64,000 nt of DNA from Sclerurus mexicanus (lineage: Eukaryota > Chordata > Aves > Passeriformes > Furnariidae), in NCBI GenBank assembly GCA_013396755.1, contig VWZF01002377.1, forward strand, positions 394,916-458,915, given 5' to 3'. Each line of letters starts with the position of its first letter. Positions within the stretch are counted from its first letter, which is position 1. Of this stretch, positions 12,526 to 25,100 are shown one piece after another. A program made the position numbers and the translations under genes. The notes under the pieces are model-generated. The model was not told the DNA's origin, ran no database searches, and was given only the letters and a program-made list of their open reading frames with translations.

Positions 12526-12965
12526 NNNNNNNNNNNNNNNNNNNNNNNNNNNNNNNNNNNNNNNNNNNNNNNNNNNNNNNNNNNNNNNNNNNNNNNNNNN
12601 NNNNNNNNNNNNNNNNNNNNNNNNNNNNNNNNNNNNNNNNNNNNNNNNNNNNNNNNNNNNNNNNNNNNNNNNNNNNNNNNNNNNNNNNNNNNNNNNNNNN
12701 NNNNNNNNNNNNNNNNNNNNNNNNNNNNNNNNNNNNNNNNNNNNNNNNNNNNNNNNNNNNNNNNNNNNNNNNNNNNNNNNNNNNNNNNNNNNNNNNNNNN
12801 NNNNNNNNNNNNNNNNNNNNNNNNNNNNNNNNNNNNNNNNNNNNNNNNNNNNNNNNNNNNNNNNNNNNNNNNNNNNNNNNNNNNNNNNNNNNNNNNNNNN
12901 NNNNNNNNNNNNNNNNNNNNNNNNNNNNNNNNNNNNNNNNNNNNNNNNNNNNNNNNNNNNNNNNN
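12526..12965. other. Assembly gap (440 N)
   Basis: A run of 440 N bases. Both flanks are GATCCC/ATCCC-type tandem repeats, so the missing sequence is probably more of the same. It very likely hides the NIBAN1 transcription start. Long open frames predicted across this region are artefacts of translating N. Confidence 0.99.
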
Positions 12966-13015
12966 ATCCCATCCCATCCCATCCCATCCCATCCCATCCC
13001 ATCCCATCCCATCCC
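12966..13015. repeat. (ATCCC)10 pentanucleotide repeat
   Basis: Ten perfect copies of ATCCC, continuing leftward into the gap. On the minus strand this reads (GGGAT)n, four copies of which satisfy the canonical G-quadruplex pattern G3N1-7. It ends 34 bp before the NIBAN1 start codon, so it belongs to the 5' UTR or core promoter. Confidence 0.97.
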
Positions 13016-13049
13016 GTTCCCGATCCCGCTTCCACTCCGCTCCTGCACC

Positions 13050-13104
13050 ATGGGCGGCTCCGCCTCTGGGCCGCTGGACGACAGCAAGTGCACCTACATC
13101 CGAG
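13050..13104 (+). CDS. NIBAN1: NIBAN1 coding exon 1 (start codon)
   Basis: The exon encodes residues 1-18 plus one base of codon 19 (MGGSASGPLDDSKCTYIR), matching the human N-terminus. The start ATG has a strong Kozak context, with A at -3 and G at +4. The donor is GTACGG at 13105. Gly2 followed by Ser6 fits the PROSITE N-myristoylation pattern, so the protein may be lipid-anchored. Phase 1 at the exon end joins to exon 2 to give Gly19. Only 34 bp of unique or repeat-free context lie between the ATG and the ATCCC repeat, so the 5' UTR and any upstream non-coding exon cannot be resolved. Confidence 0.95.
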
Positions 13105-16100
13105 GTACGGGGGGCTCGGCAGGGCTGCGGGAATGGCTGCGGGAATGGCTGCGGGAATGGCTGCGGGAACGCTCCCAGCTGGCTCCCAGAGTCCCGCGGA
13201 GCTGGGAGCGCTTTCTTAAGCGGCGCTGCTTCAAAAATTCCGCGGAGAGAGGGAGGGAAAGCAGGCGGTGAACTTTGGAGGATCGTGGGCGCAATGCGCT
13301 GGATGCGCCGTGTGGATGCAGCGCATCCCGGTCTGGGGCTGTCACATCCCGACCGTGTGCGCCCAGGTGGGACCCGTGGGGTGTCCTGGGCAGGGCAAGG
13401 GTTGGACTCGGTGATCCTGGTGGGTCCCTTCCAACTCGGCACATCCTGGGATTCATATGACCTGATGTTTTGCCGGGAACGCTGCTAGGTGGGTGTTCAG
13501 GGAAACTGTTCAGACTGTGTAAGGACAGTTCTGTATCCCATTAAAATGTTAGGAAAGAGAAGAGAAACAAACAAAACCGCTTTGAATTATGTGTGTGGCT
13601 ACCATGAAGGAAAAGAGCATAAATCTGTATTTTAGGGGATATTTTTGTTAACTAGAGTAGCTAAATACGAAATACCTCTTACTCTTAACTGTCTACCTGT
13701 GCTGCTTATCAGTAAGGGAGCAGGTAGTGTATTTACAAAGCAAATTTTAAGGATGGAGATTTACAAGTGAAATAAAAGTTTGCATGAGAAAAAGAAGCTC
13801 AGTTGCAGCACTTGATGGATTATACATGTGGAGCCTGCAAGAGTCGTCCTTGTTGTGGGCTGGGAGACCAAACTCTGAGGATTCAGGCCACGGGTGACTC
13901 CTGCGTGGTGCCTGCAGCCCAGCTTGTCCTTGGATTCTGCTGCTTTGGGATTTTTTTGTGGTGTAGAGGGAGTGAAAATATTGAAATCACAGTGGGTCCT
14001 TCAAGAGATCCCCACAGTGGGAGAGATGGCCAGTTATTGAATGGTTTCCACCCAAAAAGCAGTGAGCAAAGCTACTGGCTTCACATGCAGAGATTTCTCT
14101 ACAGTGTCCTCTCAGTATTGTAATTTTTTCCTGCCTCACTGAGGGTGGTTTTAGGTCCCCTCAGAGCCATGAGAATGCACTGCCCATGGATTTCTATTTT
14201 CCTTTATATTCATTCCCACGCTGCAGCCAAAATTGCATTTCCATAGTTCAGCAGTTCAGGTTTCTGGTCCCTGCGTTGCGAGCGCCTGAAAAGGCTGGTG
14301 ACTATTTACTGCAAAAAAGTATTAGGAAATTCAGGGACCTTCTTGGTTTCTTCACAGCTGCGCAAGAGGAAACTGTGCAGGTCCTTTCCCTGGACATCAG
14401 TTAGAGCTGGGAATTCCTGCCGGAGGGTTGGGAACTCCCTCCGTGTGAAGCAGGGCTGGGTGTTGTGTCCGAGGCTTCCCTGCAGCTCACAGGGAGGTGC
14501 CTTTGCCGTACTGGGAGTTGGGCAGCTCTAGTTTGCCTGTCACATCCTTGCTCAGCCAAGAGATGAAGCCAAATAATTGTGGAGAAAGGAGTTAAAGCAC
14601 TGTGCTTGTCCCCTGGCACATCTGCTGTTCTCACTGTAAGTGAGGATCCCCACTCAGAACTCCTGCTTCGAAAAAGAATGAATGAGGCACTTTATACACA
14701 GACTGCCTGTGAATTAGCGTTTCCAAGAAGGAAAGGGCATCAGGAAGAGCATCTTAAATCCAGAGTGCACTCTAGCCAGCTCACCAAACCTGTTCATGTT
14801 GAGGCTGGAGTCCATACGATTCAAACCTTGCTTATCTGCCTTGGGCTCTTCGGTGCGACGTGTTTGCAGAGTGGGCTGGGGTGAGCTCACCTTGGTCAAG
14901 GAGGAAGCAGGTTGAAGCACTGAGTCTGCAGGCTGAATAAGCAGCATGTTTTTTAGATGGCTTTGTAAAGCTGAGGTGGGTTTTTTTGGCAGTCTGGGAG
15001 CTTTTGGGGTTCTTTTCCTCCCAAGACGGTGTAGGAGTGTCCTCAGTAAAGAGGGAAGGAAGAGCCCTGCTTTTTGTCAGCAGAACTGTCAGTCCATAGT
15101 GCTCGGATGGGACGGCACTGCTGAGGGAGACTGTGAGACAACAAACCCAAGGATGCTGCCTCACACAGCTTGTTCAGAGATTGCAGCTATCAACACTCTT
15201 CAAACTTTGTGCATTTTGGGATGCTCACTCAGATTGGCCCAAATATCAGTAGCCTCAAGACAGGAAATCCTGAGTATTACTTCAAGTGAGAGTTTGGTGT
15301 AGTTCATGGTTGTTGTCATGATGGTGTAATTGAATTTCTTGTTGCTCTAATGATAATTTAATTTGCCTGAAATTAAATGTGTTGTAAAACGTTGTGGTTC
15401 CTTTAGACAACATTTAAGTTAAAGCACAATGTAATGAATGGAAATGAGGGGCTGAGGGAATGGTTGTCCAGCCCAGGGCCATGAGTTGGACTCGATGGTC
15501 CTTGTGGGTCTCTTCCAGCTCAGCATATTCCATGATTCTGTGATACAGTTTCTGCATCAGCATTGGTACAGTTCTGCAGGTTTTCTAAGTTCAAAAGTCT
15601 TTTCTCACATTGTTTGAGGCATGAGAGGAGAACCAAACGAGGACAGAAATGATGTGATATGTACAATGATGTTAAAATATGTAAAAACATTCAAATAGGT
15701 GTCTGTATAACCCATCAAGAACCCAGCCCTCAACAGGGGCACCCCCAGGGAGAGCCTGGGAGACACTTTGCTGTCTGCTGGGTCCCCGTGGGGAAGCTGG
15801 AACCCTGTCAGACCAGTTGGAGAAAGGAATCCCAGAGAAAATCAGGAAGGCATCCTACACAGTGTCTTGGTTACTGAATGCCAAGGCTGTGATTTCCACC
15901 TAAAACTGCTTCCCACTTCTGTTCTCTTAAGGAAGAAGTGGGAGGATTGAACCAGACAAACTAAAGCATTGAGAGCTGTGTGTGCCTGTACGGGAGGCAA
16001 TATCTTGGGTAATATCATGACCTCAAAGTCAACAAATATAATTATTGGCCTGATAATGTGCATGTCCTGCAGCAAATGATGCCTGAGTGGAGAATATATG

Positions 16101-19100
16101 GTGCCAGTGTGTGATTTTTTCTAGAGGTCTTTGCAAGGTGATACATGTGAGGCCGTGTTTGGAATGGCAAGGGCAGGGATCATCCCTGTGAAGTTTGAAA
16201 CAACTGCCTAAAGACTCGTTTGGGGATGGAAATGCTTTGCAAATGATTTTTATAGTCAGAACATCTCTGCATTAAGAAACTATATGTATTTATATCCCAT
16301 TTTGCAAGCCATCCCAGCATCTTTTGTCTTTTTCAAGTAGAAATCTGTGAAAATTGGTTCTTGTTTTGGAATGAAATTGTGACTAAAACGTCTAGACTTG
16401 ATATTTGTTACTCCTACCTGAAGGAAATTACTGTCATACTACAGAAAGGGAGAAATGAGTCGGCAGGGCCTCCTGTGAGCGCTGGGGACAGTTTGTGCCC
16501 AGCGGGAGAAGGTGGGTGGGTGGAGGGTATTTAGGGCAGAGTGGGAGGCCAGTAAGGAGCAGTGGGACAGAAAGCCAGACCTCTTGCACTGCAGCATTAC
16601 TAGTCTTGAAACCTTAGCAGCTCCAAAGGTGTCTTCTGTGCTGTGCAGCACAGGCCTGTTTTTCTAACCATACCTATGGAAAAATATGGTTTTCCATTTA
16701 TTTAAGATACATGAGATATTTTCAACACACACATATTGTAAGCAGTAAAATGATTTAAAGCCTTGTGAAATGAAAAGAAAATTTTATAGTAACTCTTCTA
16801 GGTTTTGGACTAAGATCTTGAAAACAAAGACTTGTGGCAGAGATAATCCTTCCTTGTGGGGTTTTGGTGGGATGACATGGGGATTATTCAGAATGCAAGT
16901 GAATTGGAGTTTAAACCATGGCAGTAATAATTAGGAGACTGGGAATTGGTCATGTGAAAAGAGTTTATTATAAAAATTGCTGCTTTCAGTTTGATGAGGC
17001 ATGGGCTAAAGCATATGATGGGAGGTGTTCGTTGTCTAATGAGGCCTAATGAGTGCTACACCCAACAGGGAGTGGTCCAGGGTGGGAGAGGGAGTTATGG
17101 GCTTGGGATGCGATCGTGAAAGTGGGGAGTAAGGTGAAAGTGCCTGCTAAAGCAACTGAGCCTGCTCTGAGAGATCGTGCTGGAGGTTTCAACATTGCTG
17201 CTGGAAAGTGTTCGATTTGGCTCTCTAATGCTAGCAAAGCAACAGGCACAGAAATGGATCTCACAGCAGGCAGAAGGTGGAAATGCCTGAAAAGTCTTGA
17301 TGATCTTCCATTTCTGCAGTCTCAGCAGCACAGTAGGGGACCACGCTCTGCTCTGTCACATGTGGTGTGTTGGGAACAGTTCTTTTTTCAAAGTGGAGAG
17401 ATTTCAAGCACTCAACACCAGTAATTTCAACAGGTGCATCTTCAAAAGAGTTTAGCGTACAAAAAATTGAACTCCTCTGAAGGTTATTTTTCATTAAAGG
17501 TGCTCAGTGGGCTTGACCATATCCCATCCACCCATTCCTACAAACATACAGCTGTGCAGAGGATGAGGCTCTGTAGTCATTTGCTTTTGATTTGTTTGTT
17601 TAAATGCAGTTTTTCTTTCTTCATTCCCTTCTTTTCCATCTCTTTCTTCAGCCAGGCAGCTGGGACAGCACAGTGACAGTGCTGTGACCCTGTGGCACCC
17701 AGAGATATACCGGGTGGGTTTCCTCATTGTTTAGGACATTTTCCCAGGCAGACTTTCCAGCCCTTCTCCTTCTCAGTTGACAGTGAAAGCTGTTACTTAA
17801 TATCTGTAAGAAATTTCTTTCTAGCCATTTGTTTTGCCAGTGAATTTCAGTGTGGTATTAATTAAGACAGAGTTTTCTTGTGTGATGATGAAACAGCATA
17901 GATGTGTTCCTACAAGATGCAGCAGACTTGAAACACGAGAGAGACCTCTCATGTTCTGTCACGTTTTAGAGACTGAAGAGGAGCCTGGTTCACCCTTTAC
18001 TTGAAAGACAAGATAAGGAAATGGGTCACTGGCCTTACAGGAAACAATCTGAATAAATTTCTTTAGCTGCATGGAGATAAGTTCCACCCACTGGGAGGGA
18101 GCTCAAGTGCCTGATAGAGCTCTGGGATGAAATTCTGAACCAGTGTTCTGTGGGGGGGGGGGGGGCTGGAGGATGGAAGAATGACTTGGAATTAATAGTG
18201 GAAAAGTTGGCCTTTTTTTGGACAGGCGCTCAGACTGGATGTTGGATTTTCTGCTTTCAAGTGTCTTGTAGTCCTTCTGGTTTTAATTTGGTGTGTGACT
18301 GCAAGTGTTACAGAGTTTTGTGAAAAATCTGGCTAACTCAGTGCCTTTGCTCTCAGCCTGTTACAAGCTGTGCTGTGCCGTGCTTTGGAAATCCTCTCTT
18401 TTCCACTGGTGAGTGTGGCTGTAGCATCACACAGAGCTGGAGTGCCCCATCCCTGGAAGGGTCCAAGGCCAGCTTGGACAGGGCTTGGAGCCACCTGGGC
18501 TGGAGGAAGGTGTCCCTGCCCATGGCAGGGTGGGGAACCAGAGGAGCTTTAATATCCCTTCCAACGCAAACCGTTCCATGGTTCTGGGAGTGTGGTGTCT
18601 CTCTGGACATAGCAGCACCTGTGTCATAGCCCTTAGAGGATGTTATCCCTTTTTATGCTCTGAGATTTATGGTAAAAGCTGATTGGATTTATCGGCAACT
18701 CCCAAAATCTAAGGGAGAGGCAGAATATTTTCTCCTACAAATATACGTTGAATCCAGAATTCATGATAGTACCATCCAGTCCAATTCAAACAGGCATAAA
18801 TACCCACGGAATGAAAACGTGGAGTAAAATGTGCAGGAAATTCAAAGTTCAATGAGGATATGAGGTTCTCTTATATGCACCTTGCAAAGTTTCCAAGTTC
18901 TTGAACTTTAAAAGTGAGATTTTTGAGGAAAATCCTTTTGGCTTTACATGTTTTCTGAGGAGTTTTAGTCTTAGAGAGGTTGTTGCTGTTGGAGCCAGTG
19001 GCACGTTTTCATCCATATTTTTGATATATGATGCCCGCCTCTGCTGGAAAGGAGAGGCCTCTTCTCTTTGGTTCTTATAGTCTTAGTTTCAGGGGGCCAG

Positions 19101-22100
19101 GCACTTTCTCTTAGCTTTCAACTAAATGCAAGCAAAAGGCACCCAGGGATGTGATTGATTGGGAAGGTATTTGCCACCCAACTCGAACAGAATTTACTGT
19201 CCTTGATAACTTGCAGATTTCAGCTTTGGGAAATTAAGGCAGGATATACCTTCTCTGTTCAGCTTCCATTGCTCATGTAGTCCCATTTATTAACTTATCT
19301 CCAAAGTACCACAAACGATTTTGGAAGTTTACAACCACGTAGTCTTGCAACAGGCATGGCCAAGAATTTCCGTAATCAAAGCAGGAGGAGATTTTGTTTT
19401 TTGCTTTGTCAGTTGTCTGTGATCACATCCCATTTACCTTCTGGAAATGGCTTGAGGTTTTCCTAACCCCAGAAATCCCAGTTACCCATTTTGTGTCTCA
19501 GCTCTGCCTTCCACCAGAGCATGTGAGAAGTTGGGTGATGTCCTCGCCAGCAGGACCATCTCAAGCTCCCTTACACCAAAGAAAACCATATACAAGAACT
19601 ACCCTTAAAGATGACAAACTGCTTCACTGGGTTTGAAAATTGAAAGGTGGTGCCTTGCTGCTAAAGGTGTTTTTTTAGGTAGTGTGAGGGAGGGAAAATC
19701 ACCAGGGTTAGGGGAAGATGTGGCATTTTTCATGATTTTCTGCTGTCTCTGTAGAAGAAAATATGTATAATGTTGAATTAGGCACAGCTATCAGTGTCTT
19801 CTCAATAGAACAAGTGAGAAATAGGCTCATCTTTGCCAAGAAATCTCTAGCTGAGGGGCACACTGTAAGTGTGAAGCCTGCTGCACTTTTGTACTTGATG
19901 TTTTCGTGAAGATTAATGGTTTTTAAATTAATGCAGTTTGGCCAAAAATTATAAGACAGTCTTTGCATCTGATAGAGATTTTATTGATATTAAAGGGAGA
20001 AGTGGCAAGCACTGAGATGATGAAAGCAGCTTTGGTGGTGGTGCCTTTGGGCAGTGACAGCTCCAAAGCCAACTTCTAGGTGGGGAAGGATGATATTCAT
20101 AAGGAATGGGCTTTTAAAATGCATCTTTTTCCTTTGTGTGGAATAAATATGCTCTTCACATTCACAGAACAATTAAAAGTGGTTTGAAGTTTTTGAATAT
20201 GCATGCAGGCATTTTACTTTCTTTTGTGGCTGCAGGACAGTGATGAAATGAGGCCAACTCTTAGATCAAAGCAAGATTAAAGCTTGTGCAAATGGCTCAG
20301 ACTTGTGTGAAGAAAGGGTTTGCCTGCTTGGGTCTCCTAAAAACTTTATGCTGTATCTTCTTATTAGTATCACAGATAAAAAAAGTTTGCTACGGATTCT
20401 GTACTGAAACTTGTCTTGGTATGTATAGCCCAAGATTTTGGTGAATTTGTCTCTATATGTATTTAATTAAAGTGTTAATTCTTGAAATAATAGGCCTTTA
20501 ATCTTTATGCATCTGTGATCTGAGTTAACGAGGTCTCACATAGTGTAAGAGTTCCTCTTACACTTTGGGAAGTACTGAAGCTTTAAGCCTAAACATTTAG
20601 GCCATTGTAGGACTACTGTTATTTAGTTCTTGCATCTTTTTTGCTGCCTTTCCTTTAAAGGCAACTAAGTAGTTGTCTTAGCTGGCAGTAGCAGGAAGTA
20701 GACAAGAAAAGTGACGCTGACTCTTGGGTTGTTCTGGTTAGATAAGTAAGAAGTTAAAAGCGATACAGTCTTCAAAAATATGTAGATTGTCTTTGTATGT
20801 TGAAATTCTTCTGGGAAATAAATCAGGAGTAGAGTAATTATTTCCCAAATAGATTTTCTCATCTAAGCAGTGATTAAAAGTAACTTTTTGATGTTGTTTG
20901 TGGTGAGGTCGATTCGAAGCCTGTTCTGCCGTGCCAGCACCGCGTGGTTGCCGCGGAGGCGCAGGCGCTGCAGAGGTGACACCCACGTTGCAGGGGTGTC
21001 CTCAGTGTTCCTGTGCAGTCCCTGTTCAGTGCCCGGCCAGCCAAGTGCCTCCCAGGCGGATTTTGGGGTGTGAGTAGGGGGAGGCACCACATCAGCTGTC
21101 AGAGCGCGACCGCAGAGGTCATTGCGTGTTTGCTGCAGGTGTGTGGTCACGCTCTGGGGTCTCCGAGGGTGCTCTGACCTTTGTGTCAGAACAGCGTGTG
21201 CTCCTTTGGGACTGCCTCAAACCACACCTGGCACTGCCCTGCCCCATGGGCTGGGACAATCAGCCATCCTGCTCCTCGGTGGGACAGAGCAGCAGGTTTC
21301 TGGCTTGCTCCCTGCTTCCCATATCTGCACAGGAGCAAGCCATGATCTGTCCTGCAGAATGAATTCTGCTGCTAGGATTTGTGCAAAGGGAGTGTGCCAG
21401 GTGGTCTTCAGGTTGTTCTTCCTACATGTCATTGCTTCAGCCGTGACTGTGGTGTATCCTCTCCGATCCCGGAGTCTGCCAGGAAAAGCCTGGGCTGTCT
21501 GGGGGCTCTCCACTGACTTCACCAGCACTGCTGATGCCTTTTCAAATCACAGTGCACTTGTAAGGTCTCTGGTATTGGTGTAAGACAATCCCTTCATAGC
21601 TCCCAAAAATGCTGCTGTTTTTCCAGGTCCTTTCTGTCACCAGGCACAATAAAGGCAAGAGGCAACTCACAGAAAAGGTCATTTACACCTGAATTTCATG
21701 TTGGTTGTTGTCTGGGGGACATGCTGGTCCTCACAAAGAGTGCTCATGGTACCAAGAGGGTAAAGCAATCCTTGTACTTGGTTGTTTACTGTTTAAGCAG
21801 GAGAAGCATGCAAAGGTAGAGCAGAGGTCCAGGCAAATAAAGACAAGGGACCAGGTTGTGCCAAGACAGGAGAAGCAGCCTGTGCCAAAGCTCAGGGCAG
21901 GGACAGGCCCCTGCAGCAGCTCCAGCTGCCCTGTGCTGGTGGGTGCCAGCCAGGCACAGTTCATTGGGGGAGAGATGTGCCAAGGACCAGCTGGACTTTT
22001 AAGCACTTGTGACTGCAGAGTCACAGAACCACAGAGCATCTGGGGTTGGAAGGGACCTTAAAACCCATCTCGTTCCACTCCCTGCCATGGGCAGGGACAC

Positions 22101-25100
22101 CTTCCACCAGACCAGGTTGCTCCAAGCCCCGTCTAGCCTGGCCTTGGACACTTCCAGGGGTGGGGCAGCCACAGCCTCTCTAGGAAACCTCTTCCATTGC
22201 TTCACCACTGAGTAAAGAATTTCTTCTTAACATCTGATCTAACCCTGCCCTCTGGCAGTTTAAAACCGATCCCCCTTGTCCCCGCTCTGCCCTCTCCTCC
22301 CTTTTTTACAGCCCCCCTGAGGGTGGGCAAAGGCTGTAATAAGGTCTCCCTGAAGCCTTGTCTCAGCCTGTCACTAAATGCTTTCACATCCAACATTAGA
22401 AAAAAATACCTACAGTTTCTGTCTATTATAAAAACATCTGGGATTTCCCCTGAAGGTTTATGGTCCAGGTGAAGGGAGCTGCAGGTTTGAGGGACTTGAA
22501 AGTCATCTCTGTCCATGCACACCAGGTCCCTGCTCGCTTCCTGGGCTGGGCCATTCTCTGGAGTAATGCCTTCCTGGATTTACTGCTGATGTTTAGCTCT
22601 GTGTGCTTGGGATTCCAGCTGAAAAAATCACCCTCATGTGCCATATGTGGAAAGTTGCTGCCTGCCAGGGAGCTTTTCTTTGATCTCTTCAGAGATATAT
22701 GGGTATCACTGCTTTAGGTCTACAGAAGATGCTACCACCGTCCTCCACTTGGCATCCCTGTGACTCACCCCTGTCCTTTTAGCTGGCACTCTTCAGCCTC
22801 TCTCTTGTCTCAAGAAGGCTTTTTTAAAGCTTCACATGATGTTTTCCTTCCTCTACATGAAACCACAGTTACTGTTTGTGCTGTGATTCTCTGCAGGGTT
22901 TTGTCATGACGCTCATAACTGAAGACTTGATCCTTGAAGCAGCATTGGGGATGTTAAAAAGCTTGGGTGAACATTGTCTAAGGATGAACTTGCTTTTATT
23001 AAACGTGATACAGAGGATCTTTATGTATTTTCACTTGGTATTCCACATACTGTAGTGTTCACACCAGAGGAAAGCCAATCTTTCATCATTGCCAGGCAAA
23101 GATTTAATGGCAAGGTCTGTGCAAAAGAAAGGAAAAAAGGCTTTTTGCTCTTTAGGGGTATTCTGTAAAGCAGTATTATTGTAATTTAGTCTGCCAGACA
23201 CTTTCCACTGTTTGCAGTTGCAGATGAGGCTTTGCCAGTCTTCAGCTGTCCAGACTGAAGTTTCCATGCTGAGTGTCTGCCTCAAGTTGCCATTTTGAGA
23301 AAACTGCAGCTAAAATAGATGAAGGATTTTGGGGTTTTTTTTGGTTTGGTTGGTTTTGGTTTTTTTGGTGTGTTTTTTTTTTGTTTGTTTGGTTGGCTTG
23401 GTTTTTTGGCTTTTGGGGTTCTTTTTGTGAATTAAGCTAAAGAAAACATGTTTTTCCTCTCTTTGAATGTTCTGTTGAACAGCTCAGGCATATCCTGCAA
23501 GAGGAGAGAAGGGGTTTGGGGCTGTAGAGGTGGAATAAGGGAAACCAAAGGCGAGTGGGAAGGGTTTCTAACCACCGCCCATGTTCACCTGCTGAACTAA
23601 ACCTTGTTGTTTCCACGTTTGCCCTCTGTGCAGGCCAGGAAAGAGCTGCAAAGCCCACAGCTACCAGCAGCTCTTCCCCCCTGCAGGCAAAGCAAACACA
23701 ACTTTTGTGTGAGCTGGAAAAGTTCATGGATCTGAAGCCCTGAACTCACCACTAATGCTCAAAGGAGACCAGTAGGTTGCAAAGGCAGCTTTTAGATATA
23801 TTTTCCTATTGGCTTCATGCAGTAGGATGCCCCAGATTTGTTGTTTGGGTTTTTTTCTTTCCTTCTGAGATTTCCTGCCAAGCTGCAAAGTGCTGTGCAG
23901 GCATCACTCTGCTGATCTTCCTGTTGAGTTACTGTGAGAGGTGGTGGTGTTTGATTTCTTGCATGGGCAGCTCTGGCTGTTAATCTGGGGCTTGACAAAC
24001 CTAGTGCTTAATTTTGCAGGGGAGGACTGGCTGTTTTAATGCTCTCCCCCAGCTTCCAGCTGGGCTCTGGCTGTGCTCGCTTGTGTCTGCAGACACTCAG
24101 CACTTCTTTAAGTCAGACGAGGAGGGTGGCAGGAGCCATCTGGGAGCTTCTCCCACGTTTTGCCCAGCTTCACATTTTGTAGCAGACACAGAGACAGGAT
24201 CTCATTCTTTGGGGTGGTATTTACCTGCCTTAAATATAACTGAGGTTCCTGCTGTTTCCAGCTCACTGTGCCACAAACTTGGCTGCAATGAGTGGGGCAA
24301 GTAACATATGAAGTTGAGTAGAAGATGGTATTTTTAGGTGTGATTGTAAAGGAAAGTACTTTTAACCACTGCTGCTTGTGCTCCATCAGTCTGCTCTGAG
24401 CCCAGGAAGCAGCAGCAGAACTGCTGAAAGAAGGGGTGTTTGAGGTTAGTGAGGGTTTGTGAGCAAGGCTGGAGGGAGGTACCCGGATGTCAGGGTTGCA
24501 TTTGGTGTGTCTGCAAGGAGGAGCCCCAGAATCTTCCAGATTGTCAGTTTATCTAAGCTGATGGTGGGTTTTATGGTGCTTTTGTAAGAGCAAAGATCAG
24601 AATTATAGAATGGTTTGGGTGGGAAGGGACCTTAAAGCCTGTCCAATGCCACCTCCTGCCATGGGCTGGGACACCTTCCACTAGCCCAGGTTGCTCCAAG
24701 CTCTGTCCAACCTAGCCTTGGAAACTTCCACTTGAGCAAAGCTATCCTTTCAACAGACAAGAAGAAATGGCCTCAAGCTGCACCAGGGGAGGTTCATGTT
24801 GAACATCAGGGAGATGGTTATCAAGCATTGGAAGGGGCTGCCCAGGGAGGTTTGGAGTTCCCAGCCCTGGAGGTGCCCAAGGCAGCACCGGCCTTGGCAC
24901 TCAGAGCTCTGGGCTGGGGGACAAGGTGGGCACTGGGCACAGGGTAGACTTGGTGATCTTGGAGACCTTTTCTATGTTTCTGTGATATCCTGCCAAACCC
25001 AAGGGAAGCTGTGGAGAGAGTGCCCAGAACAAAGCTGAGGCTTTATTTGGTGTGAAACACTCCCAAGATCTGTGACAAAAGAAGCCTCTGCAGAAGACTA

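Larger units (their letters stand above)
13016..13370 (+). promoter_or_regulatory. CpG-rich first-exon region of NIBAN1
   Basis: This stretch is much richer in G+C and in CpG than its flanks and surrounds coding exon 1, as expected for a promoter-associated CpG island. A GC-box core (GGGCGG) overlaps codons 2-3 at 13052. No TATA box is visible. The upstream half of the island is lost in the assembly gap. Confidence 0.7.

Noticed and set aside
12219..13442. Very long open frames (up to 407 codons) on both strands across the exon 1 region
   Set aside because: They are open only because 440 N bases translate as unknown residues; the flanking parts are tandem repeats and CR1.
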